The translations under genes were made by a program, and so were the position numbers. Below the pieces are notes generated by a model. It did not search any database. It saw nothing but the letters and a program-made list of their open reading frames with translations, and was not told the DNA's origin. DNA of 64,000 nucleotides from Nocardiopsis listeri NBRC 13360. Lineage in GTDB: Bacteria > Actinomycetota > Actinomycetes > Streptosporangiales > Streptosporangiaceae. The stretch covers positions 1-64,000 of the forward strand of contig NZ_BCSH01000039.1 of the NCBI RefSeq assembly GCF_001570765.1, given 5' to 3'. Position 1 is the stretch's first letter. Every line of letters starts with the position of its first letter. This document shows positions 45,789-54,178 of this stretch, in pieces.

Positions 45789-46664
45789 TCATAGCGGGAA
45801 CGAGGTTCCGGTCGCCTCCTCCGACAGCTTCCACAACCGGCGGGCGGCGTCGCTGTCCTGGGCGGGTCCGCTACGACGGACCAGACCGGGCGCGCCGCCG
45901 GCACCGAACATCCCGGTGGGACCGGCGTAGGCCGCCCCTGGCACGTCCTGGGTGGCGGCGTAGATCGTGGGCAGGGCACCGGCCGCGGCGCTCTGCCCGA
46001 CGGCCTTGTTCAGCACCCGCATGAACTTGTCCTCCAGCGCCTTGCCGGTACGTCCCTGAAGGTTGGTGTCGGCGTAGCCGGGGTGGGCCGCGGTCGCCAG
46101 TACCGAGGACCCCACCTCCTCCAGCCTGCGCTGCAACTCCAGGGTGAAGAGCAGGTTGGCCAGCTTGGACTGACCGTACGCCCGGTAGGGGGTGTACCCC
46201 TTCTCGAAGTCGACGTCCTCGAAGTGGATGCCGCGCGCGGTGACGTGCAACCCGGAGGACACGGTGACCACGCGCCCGGTGACGTGTTCCAGGAGCAGGT
46301 TGGTGAGGGCGAAGTGGCCCAGGTGGTTGACGCCGAACTGGGTCTCGAAACCGTCCACGGTCCTGGACCTGGGGATGGCCATGACCCCGGCGTTGTTGAT
46401 CAGCAGGTGGAGGTCGCCCTTCCAGTCCTCGGCGAAGGCGTGCACCGAGGAGAGGTCGGCGAGGTCGAGACGGCGGACCTCGGTCTCACCGGGGATCGTC
46501 CGAGCGGCCTCGTCCCCCTTGGCGGTGTCGCGGACGGCCAGGACCACACGGGCCCCGCGACCGGCCAGGACCTTCGCGGTCTCCAGACCGAGGCCGCTGT
46601 TGGCCCCGGTGACGACGGCGGTCCTGCCACCGAGATCGGGCAGGTGGACGTTCTTCTCTGTCAT
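45789..46664 (-). CDS. Short-chain dehydrogenase (retinol dehydrogenase-like)
   Basis: 291 residues. TGANSGLGLETAKVLAGRGA, LLINNAGVMAIPRSRTVDGFETQFGVNHLGHF, VSSGLH and YGQSKLANLLF are characteristic of the RDH/WWOX-like SDR subgroup. The substrate in bacteria is unknown. ATG 46664. Divergent from a TetR gene with 81 bp between, so it may be that regulator's target. Confidence 0.9.
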   Translation of the reverse strand: MTEKNVHLPDLGGRTAVVTGANSGLGLETAKVLAGRGARVVLAVRDTAKGDEAARTIPGETEVRRLDLADLSSVHAFAEDWKGDLHLLINNAGVMAIPRSRTVDGFETQFGVNHLGHFALTNLLLEHVTGRVVTVSSGLHVTARGIHFEDVDFEKGYTPYRAYGQSKLANLLFTLELQRRLEEVGSSVLATAAHPGYADTNLQGRTGKALEDKFMRVLNKAVGQSAAAGALPTIYAATQDVPGAAYAGPTGMFGAGGAPGLVRRSGPAQDSDAARRLWKLSEEATGTSFPL

Positions 46665-46745
46665 CCCCTCACGGTAGGGCGGCCCCCGGAAAGCTGTCCA
46701 CGACCGCCATGATGACGCCGTCAACATCCCTCTATGCTGGTGAAC

Positions 46746-47330
46746 ATGGCCGAACGCCCCTACCACCACGGAGACTTGCGCGCCGTTCTCCTGTCCGGCG
46801 CGGAACGCACCCTGGCCGACCGCGGACCCGCCGCGATCTCACTTCGCGAACTCGCCCGTGAGGCGGGTGTGAGCCATGCCGCCCCCGGCCGGCACTTCAA
46901 GGACAAGGGGGCGCTGTTGGACGCCCTCGCGCTCAGCGGTTTCCAACGCCTCAAGTCCGCGCTACAGGAGGCCACCTCCGAGGGCACCGGGGCTCGAACC
47001 CGCATCCTCGCCCTGGCCCGGGCCTACGTGGACTTCACCCTGGCCAACGGTGCCCTGCTGGACCTGATGTACTCCCGCAAGCACGACAGCGACGTCCCCG
47101 ATCGGCTCATCACCGCCATCGAGGAACTGCTCGACATCGTCCTCGCCCCGATCCTCCAGGGCCAGCACGACGGCGAGATCGTCCAAGGCGACCCGAACTC
47201 GATCGCCCACACCGTCGTCTCCACCCTGCACGGCTTCGCGTCCCTGACCGCCGACCACTCCAAAGAGAAGTTCGACGGCGCTCTCCCCGAGGTCGTCCAC
47301 CACCTCCTCCACGGCCTCGCCCCTCGTTGA
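46746..47330 (+). CDS. TetR/AcrR-family regulator
   Basis: 194 residues from ATG 46746 (ATG 46734 also in frame). HTH: YHHGDLRAVLLSGAERTLAD, SLRELAREAGVSHAAPGRHFKDKGALLDAL. The C-terminal domain (ARAYVDFTLANGALLDLMYSRKHD) resembles the TetR_C_33-like group. It is divergent from the RDH-type SDR; a TGACG-C-CGTCA palindrome lies in the gap and is a weak operator candidate. Confidence 0.88.
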   Translation: MAERPYHHGDLRAVLLSGAERTLADRGPAAISLRELAREAGVSHAAPGRHFKDKGALLDALALSGFQRLKSALQEATSEGTGARTRILALARAYVDFTLANGALLDLMYSRKHDSDVPDRLITAIEELLDIVLAPILQGQHDGEIVQGDPNSIAHTVVSTLHGFASLTADHSKEKFDGALPEVVHHLLHGLAPR

Positions 47331-47417
47331 CCCACGGACCGGACCCTGTCGACCTCCTGCCCTGTTCGGTCCTCGGTCGACCCGACCTCGTCCAGGACCC
47401 CGTCCGCCCACTTGTGC

Positions 47418-48080
47418 TCAGGCGGTGCTCAGGGAGAGTTTCACGGCGAACCCGAGGAACAGCGCGCCCGCAGCGGAGGTCGCGCCCGCCGAGAGGCGCC
47501 TGCGCCGCCCGAAGGCCGCGGAGACGCGGGTGCCGCCGAAGATCAGGGCGGACAGGTACACGAAGCTGACCAGCTGCATCAGCAGGCCCAGGACCAGGAA
47601 GGACAGCGCCGGGTAGGCGTAGGTCGGGTCGACGAACTGCACGAAGAAGGAAATCAGGAACAGGATCACCTTCGGGTTGAACAGCGAGACCACCAAGGCG
47701 CGGCGGTAGGGGTGCTCCCCCTTGACCGGGGTGGGCGCGGCGTCGGCTGCGCGTTGTTCCTCGGCGCGCTGGTGCCTTGAGGTCCACATGGCGTGCGCGG
47801 TGCGCAGCATCCCGACCGCCATCCACACCAAATAGGCGGCGCCCGCGAACTTGATGACCGCGAAGACCACCGGGTTGGTCTGCAACAACGTGGCGGCGCC
47901 CGCGGCGGCGAGGACCATCAACACGGCGTCTCCGGTGAAGACCCCGGCGGCGGCCGTGTACCCGGCCCTTGTCCCACTGCGCGCGGCGACGGAGAGCACG
48001 TAGATCGAATTGGGCCCGGGGAGGAGAACGATGAGGATGAGCCCTGCCAGGTAGGTGGGCAGGTCGGTGATACCGAGCAT
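47418..48080 (-). CDS. LysE-family amino-acid exporter
   Basis: 220 residues, six helices. LAGLILIVLLPGPNSIYVLSVAARSG is the signature start of LysE/RhtB exporters, with FNPKVILFLISFFVQFVDP in the middle. A charged insert (RAEEQRAADAAPTPVKGEHPYRR) splits the two helix triplets. Closest in feel to LeuE. Exports a small amino acid or derivative; substrate unassigned. ATG 48080. Confidence 0.9.
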   Translation of the reverse strand: MLGITDLPTYLAGLILIVLLPGPNSIYVLSVAARSGTRAGYTAAAGVFTGDAVLMVLAAAGAATLLQTNPVVFAVIKFAGAAYLVWMAVGMLRTAHAMWTSRHQRAEEQRAADAAPTPVKGEHPYRRALVVSLFNPKVILFLISFFVQFVDPTYAYPALSFLVLGLLMQLVSFVYLSALIFGGTRVSAAFGRRRRLSAGATSAAGALFLGFAVKLSLSTA

Positions 48081-48144
48081 GGTGAAAGTGTTTCATCCGG
48101 CGGTCGGACACCACCAGGGCTGTTCCAGGTGGCGAGACCCACTC

Positions 48145-48187
48145 CCCGGCCGGACACCCTTCGCCGGGGGAACGGTGTCCGGCCGGG
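48145..48187. terminator. Perfect 14-bp inverted repeat, terminator
   Basis: CCCGGCCGGACACC (48145-48158) and GGTGTCCGGCCGGG (48174-48187) around a 15-nt loop, between the TetR remnant and lysE-like gene, both leftward. It would stop transcripts entering from the remnant. Confidence 0.72.
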
Positions 48188-48238
48188 TACACCCCGAGGC
48201 GAGGGAAGGTCTCTCCCTCTCGGGCCCGTAGCCGGCGC

Positions 48239-48361
48239 TCAGAGCGGGAGGCCCTCTTTCAGCAGACCGCTTGCCTCGTACCCGTGTTCCCGGACGAGTC
48301 GCCACGCCTGGCGGCCGATCTCCGCGCGTGTGGCGGCCTTCTTCTGTTCTCTCAACCCCAT
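48239..48361 (-). pseudogene. N-terminal remnant of a TetR-family gene
   Basis: A 40-codon frame from ATG 48361 (or ATG 48373) reads MGLREQKKAATRAEIGRQAW then RLVREHGYEASGLLKEG and a stop. This is the first helix region of a TetR repressor, cut off before the HTH proper. Nothing on the following 150 bp restores the family. Probably what is left of a regulator of the lysE-like or fdhA gene. The rest of 48081-48528 holds two hairpins and no gene. Confidence 0.6.
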
Positions 48362-48452
48362 GGACCACATCATGACGCGACCGGGGCGGGATCCTCATCG
48401 GGTAATGAACCTTCCGGCCCGATTAGTCACCCCCGCCACAGGAAACGACTCA

Positions 48453-48481
48453 GGAACGCCCTCCCGACACGAGGGCGTTCC
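48453..48481. repeat. Perfect 11-bp inverted repeat upstream of fdhA
   Basis: GGAACGCCCTC (48453-48463) and GAGGGCGTTCC (48471-48481) with a 7-nt loop, 47 bp before the fdhA start. Could be a leader hairpin, an operator or a terminator of upstream transcription. Confidence 0.6.
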
Positions 48482-48528
48482 ACGAACGTTGGTCCTCGCC
48501 GCGTGGCGGCAGAGAGGTGGAAGGGAAG

Positions 48529-49749
48529 ATGACCGGCAACAGAGGAGTGGTCTACCAAGGCTCCGGGCGAGTCGAGGTGCAGGACATCGCCTACCCGGAG
48601 TTCGAACTCAAGGACGGCCCCGGCGTGAACCCCGCGAACGTGGGACGCAAGATCCCCCACGGGGCGATCCTGAAGGTCGTGGCGACCAACATCTGCGGCA
48701 GCGACCAGCACATGGTCCGTGGTCGCACCACCGCCCCGGAAGGGATGGTGCTGGGCCACGAGATCACCGGAGAGGTGATCGAGACCGGACCCGACGTGGA
48801 GTTCGTCAAGGTCGGCGACCTGGTCTCGGTACCGTTCAACATCTCCTGCGGGCGATGCGTGAACTGTAAGGCCAGGCGCACCGAGATCTGTCTGAACGTC
48901 AACCCCGATCGGCCGGGGTCGGCCTACGGCTACGTCGACATGGGCGGTTGGGTCGGTGGCCAGGCGGAGTACGCGCTGGTGCCCTACGCGGACTGGAACC
49001 TGCTGAAGTTCCCCGACCGGGACCAGGCCATGGAGAAGATGCTCGACCTGACGATGCTCTCCGACATCTTCCCCACCGGCTACCACGGTTGCGTGACCGC
49101 CGGGGTCACCGTGGGGTCGACCGTGTACATCGCGGGCGCCGGCCCGGTCGGTCTGGCCGCGGCGGCCTCCGCGCAGCTCCTGGGCGCGGCGGTGGTGATC
49201 GTCGGCGACTCCAACAAGGAGCGCCTGGCCCAGGCCCGCGGGTTCGGCTGCGAGACCATCGACATCTCCGAGGGCGATCCCGGCGACCTGATCGAACAGG
49301 TCCTGGGCTCACCGGTGGTGGACAGCGCGGTGGACGCGGTCGGCTTCGAGGCTCACGGCAGCGGGGACAAGGCCGGTGAGGAGGCGCCCGCGAGTGTCCT
49401 CAACGACGCCATGAACGTCACCAAGGCCGGTGGTTCCATCGGTATCCCGGGCCTGTACGTGACCGGCGATCCGGGTGCGTCGGACGAGGCCGCCAAGGTG
49501 GGTTCGCTGTCGATCCGCTTCGGACTGGGCTGGTCGAAGTCGCACGCCTTCTTCACGGGCCAGTGCCCGGTGATGAAGTACCACCGGGAGTTGATGATGG
49601 CGATCCTCAACGACCGAGTGCAGATCGCGAAGGCGGTCAACGCGATAGCGATTCCGTTGGAGGACGCCCCGGAGGGCTACCGCTCGTTCGACGAGGGGGC
49701 CGCGAGCAAGTACGTGCTCGACCCGAACGGCTACCTCGGCACCGGCTGA
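48529..49749 (+). CDS. fdhA: Formaldehyde dehydrogenase, glutathione-independent
   Basis: 406 residues, zinc medium-chain dehydrogenase of the Pseudomonas putida FdhA type. NICGSDQHMVRGRTTAPEGMVLGHEITGEV (catalytic zinc), SCGRCVNCKARRTEIC (structural zinc), VYIAGAGPVGLAAAASAQLLGA with acidic GDSN (NAD), and the family-specific VDAVGFEAHGSG and RFGLGWSKSHAFFTGQ. It oxidises formaldehyde to formate with tightly bound NAD. ATG 48529 with GGAAGGGAAG directly upstream. Confidence 0.93.
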   Translation: MTGNRGVVYQGSGRVEVQDIAYPEFELKDGPGVNPANVGRKIPHGAILKVVATNICGSDQHMVRGRTTAPEGMVLGHEITGEVIETGPDVEFVKVGDLVSVPFNISCGRCVNCKARRTEICLNVNPDRPGSAYGYVDMGGWVGGQAEYALVPYADWNLLKFPDRDQAMEKMLDLTMLSDIFPTGYHGCVTAGVTVGSTVYIAGAGPVGLAAAASAQLLGAAVVIVGDSNKERLAQARGFGCETIDISEGDPGDLIEQVLGSPVVDSAVDAVGFEAHGSGDKAGEEAPASVLNDAMNVTKAGGSIGIPGLYVTGDPGASDEAAKVGSLSIRFGLGWSKSHAFFTGQCPVMKYHRELMMAILNDRVQIAKAVNAIAIPLEDAPEGYRSFDEGAASKYVLDPNGYLGTG

Positions 49750-49774
49750 ACGGTCGTCGCAGGCCGTTCGGTCA

Positions 49775-49975
49775 TCATTCCAAGAGCCGGCCCACGTACA
49801 GGATGGCACCCGCGACCAGGGCGGCCAACGCCGCCGAGGCGATCATCGAGGCCAGGCCGAGGACGACGCCTTCGAGGGCCACCCACGCTTCCAGGAAGTT
49901 CCGGACGGGGGTCCTCGTGACCACGAAGACCAGCATGAAGACGACGAACGCGATGATGGGGGCGACCTTGTTCAC
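49775..49975 (-). CDS. Small two-helix membrane protein
   Basis: 66 residues, nearly all hydrophobic: VAPIIAFVVFMLVFVVTRTPV and a second helix about 36-62. GTG start at 49975. Not recognised as a family. It converges on fdhA with a 25-bp gap containing a small GAACGG/CCGTTC hairpin. Confidence 0.6.
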   Translation of the reverse strand: MNKVAPIIAFVVFMLVFVVTRTPVRNFLEAWVALEGVVLGLASMIASAALAALVAGAILYVGRLLE

Positions 49976-50022
49976 CCGAACATCCTAGGTCGTGCCCGAG
50001 TCGCCGTGATGGGAGGAGCCAC

Positions 50023-50217
50023 ATGCGAGCGACGGTCGGGGATCATCTGCACACGCACGGGGTCGCCAGTGCCCGGGGCGAGCAGGAGGCGGAGATCATC
50101 GAGGTGCGCGGGGCCGACAACGGCCCGCCCTACCTGGTGCGGTTCGCCGACGGCGAGGAACGGGTCATCTACCCGGGCCCGGAGACCGTGGTCCGTCCAC
50201 GGGAGTCGGAGGACTGA
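50023..50217 (+). CDS. DUF1918 protein
   Basis: 64 residues: MRATVGDHLHTHG, EAEIIEVRG and PYLVRFADGEERVIYPGPETVV form the SH3-like fold of DUF1918, a frequent actinobacterial small protein. Function unknown. ATG 50023 with GGGAGGAG 4-5 nt upstream. Confidence 0.88.
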   Translation: MRATVGDHLHTHGVASARGEQEAEIIEVRGADNGPPYLVRFADGEERVIYPGPETVVRPRESED

Positions 50218-50292
50218 CCGCCCCCAGGGTGGGCCGCCCGGCCCGTCGATGGTCACCGACCACGACGAACCGGCGGCCCCGCCGGACCGGCC

Positions 50293-51537
50293 CTACTTCA
50301 GACGCACGTTCAGGTGGGTGTGCGAGTTGACCACGATCGTGGGTGAGCGCGGCACGTCACCGACCACCGAAAGCTCGGGCCAGCGGGCGAAGAGGGCCTC
50401 CAGGGCGATCCGCGCCTCCATACGGGCCAAAGGCGCACCGATGCAGAAGTGCGCGCCGTACCCGAAGTTGGTGTGGGCCGCGTCCTCACGCTGGATGTCG
50501 AACTCACCGGCGGTGGGGCCGAAGCGTTCGGGGTCACGTCCCATCGAGATGTAGGAGACGAACACCGGGTCGCCCTTGGCGATCCTCACGCCCTCCGCGG
50601 CCGGGTGGACGTCCGTCCCGTCCACGTCCTCGGTGGCGAAGCGGGTGAAGAAGTTAGCGGTGGGCGAGTCCCAGCGCATGATCTCCTCCACCGCGTTCTC
50701 CCAGGGCACCTCGCCCGAGAGCAGGAGACGGAGCTGCTCGGGGCGGGCACTGAGCGCGCGCACGGCGTTGAGGAGCAGGTGGGTGGTGGTCTCGTGACCG
50801 GCCGCCAGCACCACGTACAGGGTCACGACCAGGTCCTGGCGGGGAAGACGGTCCTCCTCCGGCAGCGCCAACATGGCGCTGACCAGGTCGTCGCCGGGCT
50901 CGCGTTCGAGCTTGGCCACGTGGGCGTCCAGCCAGGAGTGCAGGCTCAGCTCGGCGCTTCGCCCCTCACTGGCGGTGTCGTCGAACAGGGCGTTGTACAG
51001 CCGACCCAGTTCGTCGTGGTCGGCCTCGTCCACTCCGAGCAGGTAACCGATCACACCCATCGGCAGCGGCCAGGCGAACCGCTTCCGGAAGTCGACCACC
51101 CCGTCCTCGGCCTCGTCCGCCGCCTTCTCCAGCTCACCCACGAGGCGCTCCACCAGGGAGGTGACCAGGGGGGTCAACGCCTCGACCCGGCGTGCCGTCA
51201 ACGCCTGCGCCAGGGGACGACGCAGCTTCCGGTGGTCGGCGCCGTCGGTGTTCACGACCGAGTGACCGGAGGGCGCCGCGATGCTGATCAGCGGCCAGTC
51301 ATCGGGGATCTCCCCCTCGGTGAGGGCCCTCCAGTGCCCGGGGTCCTTGGTGAAGCGGACGTTGTCCTTGAGGAGGTTGCGCCCGGCTTCGTCACCGGCG
51401 ACGCCCCACATGGGGACGCCGCCGGGAAGTGCGATCGGCACGATGGGGCCGTGCTCGCGCATCTTCACGGCGTCTTCGTGCAGGTCGAGGCTGAGGGGAT
51501 CGAGCTGGTGGACCGGTCTGGACAGGCTCAGAGCCAC
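50293..51537 (-). CDS. Cytochrome P450 (CYP154-like), conservon-associated
   Basis: 414 residues. I-helix LAAGHETTTHLL, K-helix ExxR in EEIMRWDSP and heme loop FGYGAHFCIGAPLARMEA, all canonical. It is the last of six overlapping conservon genes (10-bp overlap with the P450 before it). In Streptomyces such conservons end with a CYP157/CYP154 pair; the family number here is inferred from that context. Needs ferredoxin and reductase encoded elsewhere. Substrate unknown; CYP154 enzymes often act on macrolides, steroids or flavonoids. Confidence 0.92.
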   Translation of the reverse strand: MALSLSRPVHQLDPLSLDLHEDAVKMREHGPIVPIALPGGVPMWGVAGDEAGRNLLKDNVRFTKDPGHWRALTEGEIPDDWPLISIAAPSGHSVVNTDGADHRKLRRPLAQALTARRVEALTPLVTSLVERLVGELEKAADEAEDGVVDFRKRFAWPLPMGVIGYLLGVDEADHDELGRLYNALFDDTASEGRSAELSLHSWLDAHVAKLEREPGDDLVSAMLALPEEDRLPRQDLVVTLYVVLAAGHETTTHLLLNAVRALSARPEQLRLLLSGEVPWENAVEEIMRWDSPTANFFTRFATEDVDGTDVHPAAEGVRIAKGDPVFVSYISMGRDPERFGPTAGEFDIQREDAAHTNFGYGAHFCIGAPLARMEARIALEALFARWPELSVVGDVPRSPTIVVNSHTHLNVRLK

Positions 51538-52826
51538 AGAGAGTCTCCTAGGGGATCAGCTGAGGTGACAGGCGGGGTGAAACGGACCGGCAGCGATTCC
51601 AGGGCCCGGATCAGGACCTGGGGCTGCCAGCGCAACTGGTCGGCGGGGATGGCCAGATGCAGGTCGGGGAGGTGGGTGAGAAGGGTTTCGATGCCGGTGA
51701 CCGTGATGATCTCGGACAGGGTTCGGGCCGCGTGCGGGCAGCCGTGGGGGCCATGTGAGAAGGACAGGTAGGCCCGGCTGTGGTGGCGTTCCTGGCCGGG
51801 CGGACGGAACAGCGGATCCTGGTGGGTGGCGGCCAGGCCGAGCAGCACCAGATCACCGCTCTGGATGGTCGTACCCGCCAATTGGGTCGTACGAACCGCC
51901 CAACGCCCGGCGAAGATCTGGGTGGGGCTGTCGTCCTTGAGGACGTCACGGGCGGCGTCGGTCACCGAGCGACGACCACGCGTGAGCGCGTTGGTGTGCG
52001 TCTGGTCGGTCAACATCAGCCTGATGGTGTTGCCGATCCAGTTCGCACTGGTCTGGTGACCGGCGATGATGGACACGAAGATGTCCGCGCTGAGCTGTTC
52101 CCTGGTCAGCCCCAATCCGCTGTGCGCCAGGTGTGCGGCGATGTGGGGGCCGGGTTCGCGCATGGCGCGGTCGGCCAGTTCGTCGGTGACGGCCTGAACC
52201 TTGCGCATCCCCTCGTTGGGGTCTCCGCCGACCGCCCCCATGAGCTGGAGGAAACCGGTGACCAGGTCATCGTGGTACTCCTCCGGGGCGCCGACCGCCC
52301 ACCCCAAGGCCATGACCGGCAACCGTTGCGCGTAGGCGAGGATCAGCTCGGCCTCGCCCTCCTGGGCGAACTCCTCGATCAGGCGTTGCGAGGACCTGCG
52401 GCAGAACTCCTCGAACTCCCACTGATCGATGCGGGCGAACCCGTCGCTCAGCACCGCCGAACGACGCCGATGCTCCTCACCTTCGGTGTAGAGCATCGAC
52501 TTCGTGGCGAAACCGCCACCGACCAGCGGCCACATCGGCCATTCGGGGGGCAGGTACTCCCCCAGGTTCCACCGGGTGTAGGACCGGGCGAAAAGATCGG
52601 AGTCGGAGGTCACCTGGAGCAGCTCCGAGTAACCGACCACCAGCCAGGCCGGCACGTCCCAGGCCATCAGGACGGGGACCACTGGTCCGTGGCGCCGACG
52701 CATCTCGGCGAACAGTCCGGGCGAGTCCCGCTGGTAGCGCTCATCGAGCAGGCTCAACGCGTTCCGGTGCGTCTCCGGAAGCGGCGGCAGGCGCGGGTGT
52801 GCGGTCTCGGTGTTCGCTTCGGTCAT
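51528..52826 (-). CDS. Cytochrome P450 lacking ExxR (CYP157-like), conservon-associated
   Basis: 432 residues. I-helix IIAGHQTSANW and heme cysteine in SFSHGPHGCPHAART are present, but the Gly after Cys+1 is His. In the K-helix, where ExxR should stand before the Asp-Ser-Pro, the sequence is DVLKDDSP, giving D..K. ExxR loss is the mark of CYP157 enzymes in Streptomyces conservons. ATG 52826 overlaps the GTPase stop by 4 bp. Whether it is an active oxygenase or a heme-binding signalling partner is open. Confidence 0.9.
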   Translation of the reverse strand: MTEANTETAHPRLPPLPETHRNALSLLDERYQRDSPGLFAEMRRRHGPVVPVLMAWDVPAWLVVGYSELLQVTSDSDLFARSYTRWNLGEYLPPEWPMWPLVGGGFATKSMLYTEGEEHRRRSAVLSDGFARIDQWEFEEFCRRSSQRLIEEFAQEGEAELILAYAQRLPVMALGWAVGAPEEYHDDLVTGFLQLMGAVGGDPNEGMRKVQAVTDELADRAMREPGPHIAAHLAHSGLGLTREQLSADIFVSIIAGHQTSANWIGNTIRLMLTDQTHTNALTRGRRSVTDAARDVLKDDSPTQIFAGRWAVRTTQLAGTTIQSGDLVLLGLAATHQDPLFRPPGQERHHSRAYLSFSHGPHGCPHAARTLSEIITVTGIETLLTHLPDLHLAIPADQLRWQPQVLIRALESLPVRFTPPVTSADPLGDSLWL

Positions 52827-53431
52827 CGGGCCGGCTCCTGTTCCAGGATCTGCTGACGGTGCACGACCAGTTCGGCGAGGGCCGTGCGAACCTGCTGGGG
52901 GTCGCGGGCGTCGCAGCGCAGCAACGGCGTACCCGGGTCGATGTCCAGGCTGGTCCGAATCTCCTCCAGACTCCACTCCCGGGCCTCGTCCCCAAAGGGG
53001 TTGTGGACCACCAGGTAGGGCAGACCCGCTCGTTCGACCCGGTCGAGCGCGGCGAACGAACCCTCCACGTCACGGGTGTCGACGAGCACGATCGCGCCCA
53101 CCGCACCCTGGCAGAGCCGTTCCCAGAGCGCGTGGAACCGCTTCTGTCCGGGGGCGCCGAACAGGTACAGCACGATCTGGTCGTCGATGCTGATCCGACC
53201 GAAGTCGAAGGCGACCGTGGTGGTCGTCTTGTCCGGGCGCAGTTCCAGGCCCTCGTCCACACCGGCTCCGGCCTGGGTCATCTCGGCTTCGGTGGTCAGC
53301 GGCTTGATCTCGCTGATCGCGCCCACCATCGTGGTCTTCCCCACCCCGAAACCGCCGGTGACGAGGATCTTCATCGAGATCGCGGCGGACGGCGCCAGGG
53401 GTTCATAGGGGGAGGTTGATGAGCCCAACAC
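52823..53431 (-). CDS. cvnD: Conservon GTPase CvnD
   Basis: 202 residues. P-loop GGFGVGKTT at 26-34, switch-like VAFDFGRISIDDQIVLYLFGAPGQKRF with the DxxG equivalent FGAPGQ, and VVHNPFGD in the guanine-specificity position. This is the MglA/Arf-like GTPase of conservons. GTG start 53431, with GGAG upstream, lies inside the 3' end of cvnC (29-bp overlap). Forms a membrane signalling complex with CvnA-C in the Streptomyces model. Confidence 0.93.
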   Translation of the reverse strand: MLGSSTSPYEPLAPSAAISMKILVTGGFGVGKTTMVGAISEIKPLTTEAEMTQAGAGVDEGLELRPDKTTTTVAFDFGRISIDDQIVLYLFGAPGQKRFHALWERLCQGAVGAIVLVDTRDVEGSFAALDRVERAGLPYLVVHNPFGDEAREWSLEEIRTSLDIDPGTPLLRCDARDPQQVRTALAELVVHRQQILEQEPAR

Positions 53432-53768
53432 GCAGTTTCTCCAAGAGTTGACGGTCGTCGGCCGGGGAGGCGAACGCCGAAGCGGACCGGTCTGCGGCTC
53501 CACCGGCGGAACGGATCACGATGTGTCCGCGGTCGACGAGGTCGGCCAGCAGGATGGTGACCGCGCCCAACGGGATCCCCAGGCGCGCACCGAGCTCGGC
53601 GGGGGCGATCGGCCGGTCGCATATCCGCACGATGTCGATCTGTTCGAGGGACAGCCCGGCCGTGTCGGAGCGTTCGGTGACCACCAGCGCGAAGGGATCC
53701 AGCCTCAAAGTGGTACCGCTGCGCCCACCGACCACCATGAACAGGCCATCGGGAACGTCGGGATCCAT
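53403..53768 (-). CDS. cvnC: Conservon protein CvnC (DUF742)
   Basis: 121 residues: FMVVGGRSGTTLRLDPFALVV, LSLEQIDIVRICDRPIAPAELGARLGIPLGAVTILLADLVDRGHI, a winged-helix fold of the DUF742 family. It ends in RVGLINLPL, the usual family end. ATG 53768 is joined to the cvnB stop by a one-base overlap (TGATG). Confidence 0.93.
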   Translation of the reverse strand: MDPDVPDGLFMVVGGRSGTTLRLDPFALVVTERSDTAGLSLEQIDIVRICDRPIAPAELGARLGIPLGAVTILLADLVDRGHIVIRSAGGAADRSASAFASPADDRQLLEKLRVGLINLPL

Positions 53769-54178
53769 CACGACAGGCCCGCCTCGCCGGCGTGCCTGCT
53801 CGGAGTGGCGAGCTGCTCCGGCAGACGCTCGACCAGTCGGCCCATCTCCGTGGCGACCACGCCCAGGTCGGAGGAGGGACTCGTCAGGTCGGTGAGCACG
53901 GCCAGTGCCGACCCCGAACCGGCCCCCATCACCAGCAGGTGGTGGGGGTCCAGATCCACCGCGACGGTGCGGACCGGGTCGGTGATGCCGAACACCGAGT
54001 TGACCTGACCACCCGTGGCCAAAAGCCCACAGGCGGAGGCGGCCAGGCCATCGGCCTCGTCTCTGCCCAAAGTGCTGTCGGCCGAACGGACCAGACCGTC
54101 GGTGGACAGCAGGAGCACGTGACGCACTCCGGGAAGCTCGCGCAGCTTGTCCATGAGCCAGGTCAGGTTGGTCAGCAT
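53768..54178 (-). CDS. cvnB: Conservon roadblock/LC7 protein CvnB
   Basis: 136 residues, roadblock/LC7 (MglB-like) fold: LTWLMDKLRELPGVRHVLLLSTDGLVRSAD, VNSVFGITDPVRTVAVDLDPHHLLVMGAG and VVATEMGRLVERLPEQL. Proteins of this kind act as GTPase-activating partners for the CvnD-type GTPase. One-base overlaps with both neighbours. Confidence 0.93.
   Translation of the reverse strand: MLTNLTWLMDKLRELPGVRHVLLLSTDGLVRSADSTLGRDEADGLAASACGLLATGGQVNSVFGITDPVRTVAVDLDPHHLLVMGAGSGSALAVLTDLTSPSSDLGVVATEMGRLVERLPEQLATPSRHAGEAGLS

Noticed and set aside
50293-52826. Secondary-metabolite cluster suggested by two adjacent P450 genes
   Set aside because: They overlap each other and the cvnABCD genes, the standard conservon arrangement; no synthase genes are near.
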